From Aspergillus flavus (lineage: Eukaryota; Ascomycota; Eurotiomycetes; Eurotiales; Aspergillaceae): DNA of 64,000 nucleotides. A program made the position numbers and the translations under genes. Below the pieces are notes generated by a model. That model worked only from the letters and a program-made list of their open reading frames with translations, was not told the origin of the DNA and did not search any database. Positions 11,264-22,701 of the stretch are shown here, in pieces. Position 1 is the first letter of the stretch; every line of letters begins with the position of its first letter. Where the stretch lies: positions 1 to 64,000 of the forward strand of contig NC_092407.1 in assembly GCF_009017415.1 (NCBI RefSeq). The letters run 5' to 3'.

Positions 11264-13849
11264 GGAGAGGTTTTTACCCCAGTGTACGAAGTGAGGCGGC
11301 CGTTGGGTTTTCCCTAGTAATGGTGTCGTGAACGGAGTCCACGGGTCGCATACTGATTATGGGCGCCCAGAGTGCCCCCACAGTGCAGAGTCTATGTTTT
11401 ATTTCCACACCTGCCTATCTACTCTGGAGTCTATGCTTTTATACTATCCCATGCTATTGTGATATTGATAGGTATGTGTGTGTTTTCGTTGACGTCTGTG
11501 GGACATGCAAAAATATCTAGTGACCAATATTAATTATATAATTAGTAGTTAGACCTCTATATTCCTTGTAGTTTAGATTAAAATATAAAAGGGAGTGAGA
11601 GTATCACAATAATTATACAGTAGATATAGGGTAGCTACTAGCCTACTGTTACGACACCAACACCGCCGCATTAGCGTGAGGCGGATGTGACAGGCAGAAT
11701 TGCGGAACAATGACAACCAACCAAAACCGCCTGGTTCAGCGCCTTCGGCCCCTAAAGGTATATTCAATAAGTAGCATACCTTGGTAGTAGTGGACCAGGT
11801 GCTGCAGGCATAGCAGCAGGCATAGGCATAGGCAGAAGCCTATCAGACTTAGAGCTGCGTTTAGTCCGAGTTTGGACGAGTCCAACCCCAGTTGGAACCA
11901 AACCTAACCTATTCAAATATCAATCCAATATCTATAGGATTAAATGAGTGGTGACCAAAGGACGTTTTAAGACCAAACTAATTGTCGGTTGATATATATT
12001 TGTATATATACCATCCCTACTTTTATACAACCCCAAAACAGAAATGAATATCCCCTTATATCTTATCAACCCCTAGATATTTTGAATTGACGTTTCATAT
12101 TCAGATAAGCTAAATACTAGATATTAGTATGTTTACAGGAATCCTAGAAATAGTGATTACCAAGCAAAACAGTGATCTGACTGAACTCAAATCGGTTTCA
12201 CCCAGGGAAGCCGAAACCGGTACGATTTCTTAGGCTAGGAACTGAACCCTCACCGCTGCGAGTTTGGTAATGCATGGATTCGATCTACTTACGTCGCGGT
12301 CCATGTTCGCTGGGTTTCGTCGTAGGGGAAACATTTTGAGGTTGAGTTGCTCTTGTTTCCTGCGGTTTCTGGTGAGGTGGTGGGACATATTGTCAAAGTG
12401 ATGTTAGTTAGGAAGGTGTTAGCTACTGAAAAAAGAAAAGCTTATATCAACTGGGCTTCCTCTCTTGTGATATATTTGGTATAAAGTATTACATAGTTTA
12501 TATTCACGTGCATAATCCATGACGCGATATAATGGTCACTCAACTCACTCCCATGCTGCAGGCTAATTGTAGTCGAATAATCGGCCTTTACAGAGCGTAA
12601 AAAGTCCGTGAGGTAATATGACGTCTGCCACAGTGCAACCCCCAACTAAATGCTGGTCTAGACTATATCGCCAATTGGTGCGTCCGGATGCTCCGGCATC
12701 ATCCAAGTAATACGCGGTGTGTATCATATTTGTACTATGATGAGGTCTAGGTCATTGTGCTGCACGTTATATCTCCACTGCATGTGGACTACACTAAAGC
12801 ACCATATAACAATACAACCAAAATCCTATTGATAATAGTGTTATGAATCATACCTGTGAACCTATGATCTGACCTTAAAACCTACTCATAGCTTGTGTGA
12901 AATTGATGCCAAGTTAAAATCAGTTAAAGTTTGGTTGACCAGCATGGTTCTCTGTTGTGGTTGTATCCGCAAACGGCGCCTATCCTGTTCAGTCAGGGCC
13001 TAGACCACCAGATTTTACAATTCATATGACCCATGTGGACTGATCACCTACCTAAGCCTGGTCACGGCAATTCTCCACAGCAAGTGCCCGGCTAATGGTT
13101 TGATCTGACTGGAAAGTTTGTCCTATGTCGCCTGCTAATGAAGGTGGAATATTGTTTTGATAACTTATGTTTACATTCTTATCCTCAGACAAATTCCTCT
13201 TGCAACTATTAGAGCGCTAGTAAATACCTACTGTATCCAATTCGATCCAAGGGAAGGCAGAAACAAGATCTACATGTTAGTGCGAAGGGATTGACCTCCA
13301 TAAAGGTGCCTTCGAGCCAGCTGGAATGGAAGGAGACAGTGGTATTTTATGACATGGGACTCAGAAGTAAAGGATAGCTTATAGGAAAACGCCCAATGAA
13401 GGATGCGTAACTAAGTCACAGTGCTGAGCTCTGACAAGCACAAGTACCTAGTCACGAAAGAACTATAGTTAAAAATTGACACTGAATAGTATAGCCGTTG
13501 AAAAGATAAGCCAAGACCTTAGACCGTCAGCATTGGATAATAATACAGTGCTGTTGGAAATGGTTATCATTATTATAGATATATTCTATTCTTTTCAGAA
13601 ACTGTTTACTAATATATCAGAGGCTTTAGGTGTGCTGGATTTCGCTTTACTCCCAGTTACGATCAGAGTACTAGAACTGGAATCCTTAGCAGAACTATTT
13701 ATCAAGTTTATTTTAGTCATGTTATAAGTCCAGTAACGAGTTGGTCTTTATAAGGGTGATTACTATTAACTGCTATATTAAAGTTGACAACCTACTAATA
13801 TCTGGAGAGAGATCTATTAAGGAGATTAAATTGGCTATATATATAGCCC

Positions 13850-13990
13850 TGAACCCTTTCGGGTCCCCTAGATTTAGGCGGGTTTTGACCCTGGAACCCG
13901 AAACCCGCGGCGGTTCCTAGATCTAGAAACCGCCCCCGACCCGCAGCCGGTTTGGGGCGGGTTCAGGTCGAGTCCAGCGATTAAACCGTA
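13850..13990. repeat. Dispersed GC-rich repeat, copy 1 (possible hAT-type element end)
   Basis: The sequence has GGCGGGTT and CGACCC motifs around GATCTAGAAACCGCCCCCGA, followed by GGTTTGGGGCGGGTTC. The same order (GATCTAGAA, then a CCCC run, CGACCC, AGC, a GGGTTGGGG run) occurs near 56830-56905. GGGCGGGTT-rich ends are common in hAT transposons, but no transposase or 8-bp target duplication was seen, so the class is a guess. Confidence 0.5.
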
Positions 13991-14304
13991 CCACTCTAGT
14001 TAAAATTAACATAGTAAAAATTAATAGCTAAGAAATGTTATTAGCTATAGCGAATTTTAACTAGATTTTTTGCTTTAACTTCTAGTTATAATAATATACT
14101 ATTTAAAATAATTAATACTCTATAAACTTGATAATAGATATAGCCTAGTTTAATAAGAAACTAGATTAAAAGGAAACTTTATCTAACTTAAGAATCTATT
14201 AGTAGTCTAGAGAGAAAGATTAATTCTAGTATATATAAACCCAATCTACCTACCAAACAGGGCGCGTTCCAATTCCAACGCACTATCTTGCTCCACCCCC
14301 TCTG

Positions 14305-16696
14305 GGTTAGGGGTGGAAAGTTGGGGTTGAGGGTATGAGGCATCCCTGCCTGTGGTGGTATGGTACCCTTTTGAAACATGAATATGCTCTTGAGCAGAGA
14401 AGACATTCCTGCAGCCTTTGGTTATTTAGCGTCTGCCAATGTTGAGCTTGACGTCGGTTACTCACTGCCCCACTGTGGCCGAGGTTCGCCTTGATGGCTC
14501 CTACTGGCAGAAGCTCTCCATCACGCCGCTTCGAAAAGACACTGGAAACCGCTCCCATTTCTGCTTTATCGCCAACCTGGGTACCCGTTCCATTGATCTC
14601 TACATATGAGATATCCTCTGGAGTCACGCATGCCTTTCGAAGGACCTTATGGAACAATCGTTCCTGGGCAGCAGCGTCAGATGTTGTGATGGATGTAATG
14701 ACATCGTCCAGTCGTTTTAGTACCACAGCACCACTGAAGTCGGCGCGACAGTAACCATCTGCATCATCGCGATACGTCTTGCAATTCCCAGAGTCGGACA
14801 AGACTCCCGACCGGCTCAGACTGGTGAATGAATGCGAATGGATAATACGTTGGCGGCCCCTGCTACGGCCATATCGATGTCCTTTGCCGTTAAGCTCATG
14901 CAGGCAAGATGGATACGTGAACTTGTCGCTGCACATGCAGCATCGAGTGCATAGTTCGGTCCCTCCCAATTGAACTGGAAGGCCAGCCGACCCAATCCGA
15001 ATGCACGCTAAACAGCCTGTAACGTGTAGGCATCACACCCCAGTTTGCGATGGCCAACTACATGCCACTCATCATTACATTGACCGAAGAACGTCGCGAT
15101 CTTGGTCGGATCCGTCCACCTGGTCTGGCCATCCGAATATCCGGCCATTTCTAGGGCTTCGTATGCGTTCATTAGGAACAACCGATGGGCGGGGTCCATC
15201 AACATGGCTTCCTTGGGCGAGATGTGAAAGAATTTAGAATCGAAGTGTCCGGGATTATTCATGAAGCACCCGTGCCTACAGGTCATGGTGCATTTGCCGG
15301 GGCCTGCCGGTGGATGCTTGGGGCAGTAGTACTCCTTCACGTCAAAGCGATCGGGGGGGACCTCTTGGTGGAGGTCAACACCTTTCAAGATCACGTTCCA
15401 GAATCCTTCGAGGTCATCGCTGCCTGGTCCTTTTCCGGCCATGCCGATGACGGCGATACCGTATCTACTCTCTGGGGTCGGCGGCTTTGCAGATAAATTA
15501 TCGTCAAATAGAAACTTCCCTTCCTGCAGTCTGCAAAGACTTGAAAAGATAGGCTGCGTGGCTGCTGGGACCCATGCCTTTAAATCAACATGCCTTTATG
15601 TCCCCAGATTGGCGTTGAGCCGGCTTACGGCTTGCACAATGTTCAAAGGCCGTGACAAAGTTTGTGATACTGAAGCCCTCAGCAGATGACTCCAGCCGGA
15701 GTAAGCGGCGTCATGACGATCCTCATCCAAGCCGCATATCTTATATCCCAGGGGTAAGGGCGTATCCAGAAGTAGAGAATTCCCAACAATATAGTCAATA
15801 TCAGCTTCGGAGATGCTCAAGGTATGCTGAAGGGCATGAATATCGAGCTCATTCTTTGGGAGATTCTTTTGTGTAGGACATTCGTTCAGCACAAGCTCCA
15901 AGCTAGAAGGTGGTCCTATGACGGTGCTCCATCTGTCTTCATTGACACCAACCTTGGCTCTTTTAGGAGACGGAACTCCCTGTTGGGTCTTTGAGTCAGC
16001 CTACCACCGCAGGCTAGAAAAAGCCGGGGCATGGAAAACAAAGATCTTACCATGACATTTTGAAACTGTTCCAGTGTTTTACCTAGTTCCTTAGCCGGTA
16101 TTCCGAGGACGGCCCACCCCCAGGTTCCAGGGCACTCCTCCATGGCTCTTAACCTCACCAATATGAGATTACAGAGTCTTGCCCACACTCGACCCGCCTC
16201 TAGACATGCATCATAGAGAGACTTGAGATTCGTAGAAGTTGGCACGACTGCAGCACTGGATAGACCCCCGGGGATACCAATCACCTCCGGTCTGGGTCGG
16301 TTCGGGTCAAGCAATTGTGGCTCGCGGTCGATAGCCCTTTAAGTGGTCAGCAGTGCAGAGGTACATAAACCGCATGTCAACGAGGGAACAAAGCACATAC
16401 TTCAGTAGGTCCACGGCTCTAATGACGTAAATCAGCATGGCATGCGCCATCCCAAACTCGTCGCCGGTGTATCGATATTTCGCAGGGAGCTCTTGAAAAC
16501 TGGAGCAATTCCTAAGACTGTCTTGCATGGCTCGGTCCATAGCCCTGGTCCCCGACCTAATGGCCGAGAAGAGGCTATCCAGGAACGACTGAAGCCATGG
16601 TTTGGTTGCGGCTTGACTGTAGACATAGTCAATGCTGCTCACCCATCGATCTGTGACGTCTCCGAAAAGGAGGACCGTATGATGATTGGAGTCCAT
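14305..16696 (-). pseudogene. Truncated non-reducing polyketide synthase (SAT-KS remnant)
   Basis: Reading leftward from ATG 16696, the N-terminal half of a fungal non-reducing PKS is clear. The starter-unit acyltransferase (SAT) domain is split over three exons (16696-16401, 16336-16051, from 15988) with clean 64- and 62-nt introns. A ketosynthase follows, with GKCTMTCRHGCFMNNPGHFD, MDPAHRLFLMNAYEALEMAGYSDG, the active-site motif LDAACAATSS, GNCKTYRDDADGYCRADF, NGTGTQVGD (the usual His is Asn) and IKANLGHSGA. It is dead: in-frame stops TAA at 15596-15598 and TAG at 15008-15010, frameshifts near 14850 and 14455, and homology ends at about 14305 with no AT, PT, ACP or methyltransferase downstream. 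The KS resembles the clade of CMeT-containing NR-PKSs. It is the likely partner of the highly reducing PKS at 22.7 kb. Confidence 0.88.
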
Positions 16697-17820
16697 TGCT
16701 CGAGTCAATGGATACCCAGCAATAAAGGACTCTCACAATTGAGTATAAAGGCAATATAATATTGAATCTATGACACAATTTCAGTTTTTCGGGGCAGAAT
16801 AATCACACAATTATTTATAGCCATGGAACCGGCAGAACAAGATAATCTCTGAGGGACGAGTTGAATTTCTAATCTGGCATTGAGACGGAGAAATGATGCG
16901 AGTAAGGCAGTGTTCGGTGCCAATGAACATTGCTGTGTTGGCGAGAAGGCAATAGTGGTGTACTGTCTCCCCTCACTGGTACTGCTCGTATAATGATATT
17001 GTACTCATACACCCTTACCGGGATGATAATCTTCGTAAGCCCTAACTAGCTAGTGCAACGCCAAGGAAAGGATCTATGAGCCGTCTCTTTTGTTTCTCCG
17101 GCGGACGTGCATATCCAGAGGCTATGATTGACAAATGCCAAGTAACGACACTATTTCCGAGTACGGCGGAGGGTGGTTTTTCGGTCGAATTCGACCGCAG
17201 TTGGGGGCCAACTCTGGCTGGCTCATAGGATTGGACTATGCAGAGTACATGGGCTCGAATCCCACCGCCAGCATTGACTCATTGGTAAATCTCGGATGTC
17301 CTTATCATACGACTCTAATGAGAGACGGACCGAGGAAGAGTGACGCCATCCTCAAGCATATTGTAAATGCGAAGAATTAAAACCTTAATAATGCATGAAG
17401 TATACATTACTGGTTACTTGACATACATCTTTCTCGTGTTCTGATGCTTTTAAGTTCTAGCCTAATATATGTTATCTAGTAGTAGGAGATACTCAGGATT
17501 AAAAATATGTAACATACCTGGAGTTTATATGCTGGTCCATTGTGATGAAGATTACCCGGGTAATTAAGGAAAATTCGAATCTCGCAGTTCTAACCTTATC
17601 TTAATGTCAGACCTTAAGTTTTGAGTTGATTTGACTTGAATTGATGGAGATAGTAATTGGTAACTACAGCACAGACGTTATGGAGTTGCCGATCACGTTA
17701 TCTGAGGTTGGGATCACCTGAGGCTTCCCCTCTTCGTTTGTTCTCTCCTTTCCCAACCACTTCCACGAAGCTTCACACACATCTCCATTTCCATGTCCAT
17801 GTCCATGTCACTCATCCACC
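16697..17820. other. Divergent promoter region between the NR-PKS and the regulator
   Basis: About 1.1 kb separates two divergent starts. A short open frame at 17135-17380 has no family features and is not called. The region contains the 16-bp palindrome at 17182-17197, and close to the regulator start a TCCATG repeat (about 17790-17808). Confidence 0.6.
17182..17197. promoter_or_regulatory. Palindromic CGG-N10-CCG site, candidate cluster regulator operator
   Basis: CGGTCGAATTCGACCG is a perfect 16-bp palindrome with the inverted CGG triplets typical of Zn2Cys6 dimers. It lies between the divergent NR-PKS and regulator genes. A copy with one mismatch and three further half sites occur in the transporter/HR-PKS promoter near 22.24-22.47 kb. 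Binding is inferred from this recurrence. Confidence 0.65.
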
Positions 17821-20005
17821 ATGTCTGTTCCGCATGTTGCTCCGTCACATGACGGTTACTGGCAAGCGAAACGGCGAAAGGTGCGCAAAGGCACCCACAG
17901 TTGCTGGGAATGCAAGCGGCGCAAGATGAAATGTCGATTCGATCCGCGCGTTGTTAGTTCCTCCTGCAACGGCTGTCGACGACGCGGCTCCCGGTGTATC
18001 AGCCAGGAGTTCCCCGAGGACCTCGCAAATGTCCTTATGGGTATGGGATCCACTACCAGTGATGGCACTCCCTTTGACGGTAGCACTCGCGCTGCCACGC
18101 CCAGTGAGAGGGCAGATCATAGTATTCCCACGCCCACGTCAACGAACATGGAGCCTTTACGATACCATAAATCTTCCGAGGTCCTCTCTTCCACGCTTCT
18201 CCCCACTAAGAATTGTACAATTGTTACTGACTGCTTTCCAGCAATATCTTACGACCACCAGGAATGATCCCTCATCACGTAAATATGAGGGGTTGTCTCG
18301 GTTCTTGCATGAATTACTACCGTCGCGGGAGGATACGGAGAGGATCTGCAAAGCCAGTCGCCACTCTTCCATCCTCTCCCACGAATTATTGACGACGTCA
18401 TACACGACCCTCTACCAGGACGGCCTCCAAACCTCCGACAGTTTGCTGATGTCTCCGGAACCCACCATGCATCCTGTTTTGATCGCGAGGTACATGCTCC
18501 AGCTCGCCCTTTTCCTACAGCATCTTCCCCCGGATCTTCACAAGGAGATTCAAGGACTGTCGGAATCACCTCGAGCCATCATGGAACGTTTAGCAGATGT
18601 TGCAATCTATCACGTCACGACCAACGAGGAACTTATCGGCAGCATAGAGAGCCTCGAGTGCATCATGCTCGAGAGTTTATATCAGGTGAATATTGGGAAC
18701 CTTCGACGAGGCTGGGTTGCGGGTCGGAGAGCTATCAGTGTCGCCCAGTTGATGGGCCTTGATCGATCGGATAACCAGACCCGATACAAGGCGCTCGATC
18801 CCAGGACGAAATACAACCCACAGCTCATGTGGCTCCAGATCATCATTGTAGACCGCCATCTCTGCCTCCTCTTAGGTCTGCCCCAAGGCTGCACTGACCA
18901 TAGTATGGCCACTGAGACCCGCCTCGCCAACGACTGCCCCATGGGCCGTCTCGAGCGCCTGCACTGTGTGGTGATGTCCCGGGTGCTCGAACGTAACGCA
19001 TCCAAGCCCAGCTGTCCAGACCTTGCCGCCACCCGCGCCATCGACCTGGAGCTGCAGAAAGCCGCTGGTAACCTCCCGAGCAAGTGGTGGATGGTCCCCA
19101 AATTCGACCGGGCCGCCACCGACCTGCAAGCCGTGTTCTGGGATACGCGCCGCTTTGTCGTGCAGATCTGTCACTACAACCTGCTCAACCAGTTGCATCT
19201 GCCGTATATGCTGCGCTCCTCGTCGGCGGGGAGCCCATCCGAGTATTCGCGGATCATGTGCGTCAATGCGTCGCGCGAGGTTCTCTCGCGCTACACCTCG
19301 CTCCGCAGCTTCAACCGCATCGCGTACAGCTGTCGCACCGTCGATTTTCTCGCGCTGATGGCGGCCATGGCGCTCCTCCTCGCACATATGGATAGTCGTC
19401 GCGACGGGGCGGAGAATCTGCTTGCGAACCAATATTTGAGCGATCGCGGGATGATCGAGCAGGTGCAGGAGAACATGAATGAGATGAACCGGCTGAATTC
19501 GGATGAGCTGAGCGCGCAAAGTGCGGATTTGTTGAAGGCCTTACTGGCGATTGACGTGGACAAGGGGATTAGGAGGGTGAGTGTGAGCGAGGCGGGGAGT
19601 GAGAACTCTAATGACCTGGGGCTGGAGGAGGAGGGCGTGGTCCGTGTGCATATTCCGTATTTTGGGATTATTCGCATTATACGCGATGCGACGACAGGAA
19701 CCATGCATCGGGATGAGGTCCATCGGTTCGGCACCACCACGAACAATACTCCTAACACCCTCTCCTTCCAAGTCGCCCACACCGCCGATTCCCATGAATT
19801 CCCCACGGCTTTCGCGCACCACGACCATCAACAGCAGCAACCATGTCAAAATACCTTATCTGACCCCGGTATTTCCCTGACACCATCCCCGCCGACGCAG
19901 GGCGGGTATCCAGAACTAGCCGCAGGCGGCGAGGACTGGGCGTTTCAGGGGGTGGATATGGCGTTTTTCGAGAGTATCATGAGGAATGCTGGGGGCGAGG
20001 TTTGA
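17821..20005 (+). CDS. Zn2Cys6 transcription factor, likely polyketide-cluster regulator
   Basis: Exons 17821-18180 and 18242-20005 give 707 residues. The acceptor has a good CTGAC branch and CTTTCCAG; the donor GTCCTC is weak, so the junction could move. Residues 28-59 form the binuclear zinc cluster: C28-x2-C31-x6-C38, then C49-x2-C52-x6-C59, with a basic KRRK patch before it. The middle (about 150-450) is the helical fungal-specific regulatory region (MLQLALFLQHLPP, SLECIMLESLYQVNIGNLRRGWVAGRRAI, LMWLQIIIVDRHLCLLLGLPQ). The C-terminus is polar and Q/P-rich. The frame is intact although both neighbouring PKS genes are dead. The gene ends tail to tail with the transporter, 240 bp away. The likely targets are the CGG-N10-CCG sites in this cluster. 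Confidence 0.88.
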
Positions 20006-20244
20006 GCCATGTGTTTGAAGGAGTATGGACACTTGGTATGTTTACGCGGATACTGACCCAATGACACAAGATTCAATTGCTCATGTTGAGTTGGATACAT
20101 TAGAGATAAAGCGATTAAGGGAAAAAAGGGTTCAGTATATAAAAACACTAATAAGATTTTCAAGTCTGATGACTCATGTTGGCAATAACATTGTTGGTTT
20201 TTTCTTTGCCGAAGCTCGCCGATTGTGCACCATATCGAGCGGCG

Positions 20245-22082
20245 CTAACTAACCACTTGATTCTCGCCATCGACTACCTCCGCCTTCTTCGCGTCTGCAC
20301 CCTCTGTCGCCGGCTTCTTCCCATGATCCGGCAGCTTCTTCAACGGAATAATCAGCGTCAGGAGGACCGAAAACGCCGCGCACGCCAGCGAAAAAGCAAA
20401 CACATCCTTGATGCCCACCATGTACGCGGCGATCACCGCCGTCAAATCGTCCCCGCCGAACGCCTTTTGGAGTTCTGAGGCGCCGGTGCCCAGGACCAGG
20501 GCGGGATCGAGGTGGGATGCACTGGTGAGGACGGTCTGTAGCATGCGGTTGGCGAAGAGGGATTGCGCGATGGCGACAAAGTAGGCGCCGCTGAGTGTCT
20601 GGCACACTGGTGGGGGGGTTAGGACACACTAAGGGCAACGTGCGAATGCTGGTTGCATAGGGAATACTTACTAACCATGATTCCGGTAGCACTGGAGACG
20701 TCTTCAAGCTTTGAGAAGCCCTGCACAGCCGTCATGGGGACCTGATTGCAGATCCCAACGCCAAAGCCAAAGAGCACCTCGGCACCAATGTACATGGCTT
20801 GGGAAGAGTTGACATCCAGGATGTAGATCAGGGCCATGCCGGCGGTCATGATGAGGGCACCGATGAACTCGAAGGGTTGTGTGTAGCGAGTCTTTCCGAT
20901 CACACCACCGCTGACCACGGCTCCTAGGGCGAAGAAGGCGAGGAAAGGGAGGGTGTTGACGCCGCTCCTGACGGCGGATTGCCCGTGGATGGACTGGAAG
21001 TAGATGGGGAGGTAGAACATGACTTGGTAGAGGGCGGCGTAGGAGCTAAAATGTTGACCCCAAATGTTAGCCATAGCTGGGATATGAATCCCGAGGAATC
21101 ATGAGCGACCTTACATGTAGCAAAATAGCGCATTACTCCATGTCATGCGCTGTTTCAGAATGCTAAAGGGAGCCATGGCGCGCGGGCCCTGTAGCCATTC
21201 GGTCACGAAGAAACCAATGGTGAGTACAATCCAAAGGACCAATGTTGCGATGACAGAGCCGTCATTCCATGCTTTAGTCTGTCCACCCCATTGTAATGCC
21301 AAAGTCAAGCATACGAGAGACACGAGGATCAAGCAGAAGCCCGGGAGATCAAGGGTGAGGAGGATCTCCCTCCACGTGGCGGGGACGCGCTTGATGTGCT
21401 CGGGGATGCGAAGGAATAACAATAACAGAACAATAATGGGACCACCAACGGGCAGGTTGATCCAGAAACACCATCTCCAGGTCACTCCGCTTGTGAATGC
21501 ACCACCAATCACTGGCCCAAGAATGGTCGACACCATGAAGACCGCCATCCAAGTTCCGATGAGAAGCGGATGATTTCTCGGCGGAGCCACATAGTTGATG
21601 ACGATGAGCGTGCCTCCGAGGACACCAGAGGCTCCCCAACCTTGAAGGGCACGACCGACTATGACGGACACGCTATTTGAAGCTGCAGCGGCCACAATAC
21701 TGCCCACCAAAAAGATCCCAACCGCGCTGAGATACGTCCACTTCACGTTGGCATACTTGAACAGCTTGCCCCATAGCGGCGAGGCAGCGGCTGCGAGGAC
21801 GAAAGTCGCGCTTCCATACCAGCCCACGTCGTCGAGCCGGCGGAAATCGTTGGTGATGCCGGGAATGGCGGTCGCGATGATACCAATCTCCAGGGAAACG
21901 AGGATGGTGCTCACAAAGATAGTGAACATGATGAGCCCAAGTCGGATGCCCGTCACATACTCGGGCTCGGTCGTGCCATTGGGCTCTTCAGCTGGAAAGT
22001 CCTCGCCCGTACTGGTCGAGCCAGGCTGGCTTCCGTCCAGCTCGGCTTTGTTGCTGCTCTCGAGGTCCGAACCGTGTGCCAT
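20245..22082 (-). CDS. DHA2-family MFS efflux transporter
   Basis: Three exons (22082-21115, 21045-20672, 20606-20245) with 69- and 65-nt introns join in frame to give 567 residues. The protein has a polar N-terminus of about 45 residues, then some 14 membrane segments. DHA2 signatures include GWYGSATFVLAAAASPLWGK, VGRALQGWGASGVLGG and LGPVIGGAFTSGVTWRWCFW (motif C plus WRW). Later segments contain FYLPIYFQSIHGQSAVRSG and SSATGIM...CQTLSGAYFVAIAQSLF. Such pumps export drugs or secondary metabolites (AflT and the asperfuranone-cluster transporter are of this kind). It is intact and divergent from the HR-PKS, sharing a 620-bp promoter with several CGGTCGAA motifs, so it probably exported the cluster product. 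Confidence 0.93.
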
Positions 22083-22240
22083 TTTCCTTAGATGTCAACA
22101 CATCGATGGGATGAGAGGCTGGGTTCTCGCAACTTGTAGTCTTCAGTTGACAGAAAGACATGCTGTCGATGACAAAAAACCACATTTCGATGACAAACAA
22201 GCACACCCGGGGGTTGAGGAGGAAAGACATACAATTGACA

Positions 22241-22273
22241 CGGTCGAACCGAGAGAACTAAACGTTTCGACCG
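22241..22273. promoter_or_regulatory. Paired CGGTCGAA half sites near the transporter
   Basis: CGGTCGAA (22241-22248) and its complement TTCGACCG (22266-22273) face each other 17 bp apart in the shared transporter/HR-PKS promoter, about 160-190 bp upstream of the transporter ATG. Each is one arm of the perfect palindrome at 17182. Confidence 0.55.
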
Positions 22274-22334
22274 CCGTCTTGGCGCTATCCAGCCTTTTCG
22301 TCCGCCGCAGTGCTGACAAAAGCTTAATAACCAA

Positions 22335-22350
22335 TGTTAATTAATTAACA
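22335..22350. promoter_or_regulatory. 16-bp AT palindrome
   Basis: TGTTAATTAATTAACA is a perfect palindrome midway between the divergent transporter and HR-PKS genes. AT-rich palindromes of this kind can bind homeodomain-like or other dimeric proteins. No second copy was noticed in the window, so function is unknown. Confidence 0.35.
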
Positions 22351-22433
22351 TGGCAGTTCATTGTTAAGTAAGTTAAGACTACTAGTAGTTACGCAGCGAA
22401 GCAAGCATTATATTCCATCTGGAGTTTGGTACC

Positions 22434-22467
22434 TTCGACCGGCCCATCTCACGGTTGAATTCGACCG
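22434..22467. promoter_or_regulatory. Near-perfect CGG-N10-CCG site plus a half site, HR-PKS promoter
   Basis: CGGTTGAATTCGACCG (22452-22467) differs at one base from the perfect palindrome at 17182-17197. A further half site, TTCGACCG, lies at 22434-22441. Both are about 240-270 bp upstream of the HR-PKS ATG. This supports one regulator controlling all the cluster promoters. Confidence 0.62.
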
Positions 22468-22701
22468 ACGTTTGCTGACTGCACGACATTTAGGGCCAAC
22501 ATTTCTCATTCTCCCGCCGCAGCCTCACGGCGCTTTCTTCGTCTAACTTGGTTCTTCGTCTTACATACCTCTTTGTAAAAGACATAATTATTAATGAGCC
22601 GGAGCACTCGCACGCGTAATGAATTTTTTTGCGATCTCCTGTCCGGTTTGTCCCCTTCTAAAGACAGAGGGCTGTAAAGAGAATGTTTCTCAGACATCAA
22701 G

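Larger units (their letters stand above)
10537..14304. other. Gene-poor 3.7-kb stretch with relic repeats
   Basis: No convincing protein or RNA gene is seen. Short open frames (for example 11573-11767, 12442-12645 and 13476-13727) have no family features. The stretch contains a palindrome-dense patch at about 11177-11263, GC-rich repeat DNA at 13850-13990 that is also found near 56.83 kb, and AT-rich flanks near 14000-14240. It looks like old mobile-element debris. Confidence 0.55.

Noticed and set aside
17135..17380. 81-codon open frame between the NR-PKS and the regulator
   Set aside because: No family features, and it overlaps the palindromic operator in a promoter region.
18872..19519. 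215-codon minus-strand frame inside the regulator
   Set aside because: Antisense shadow of the conserved Zn2Cys6 regulator coding sequence.
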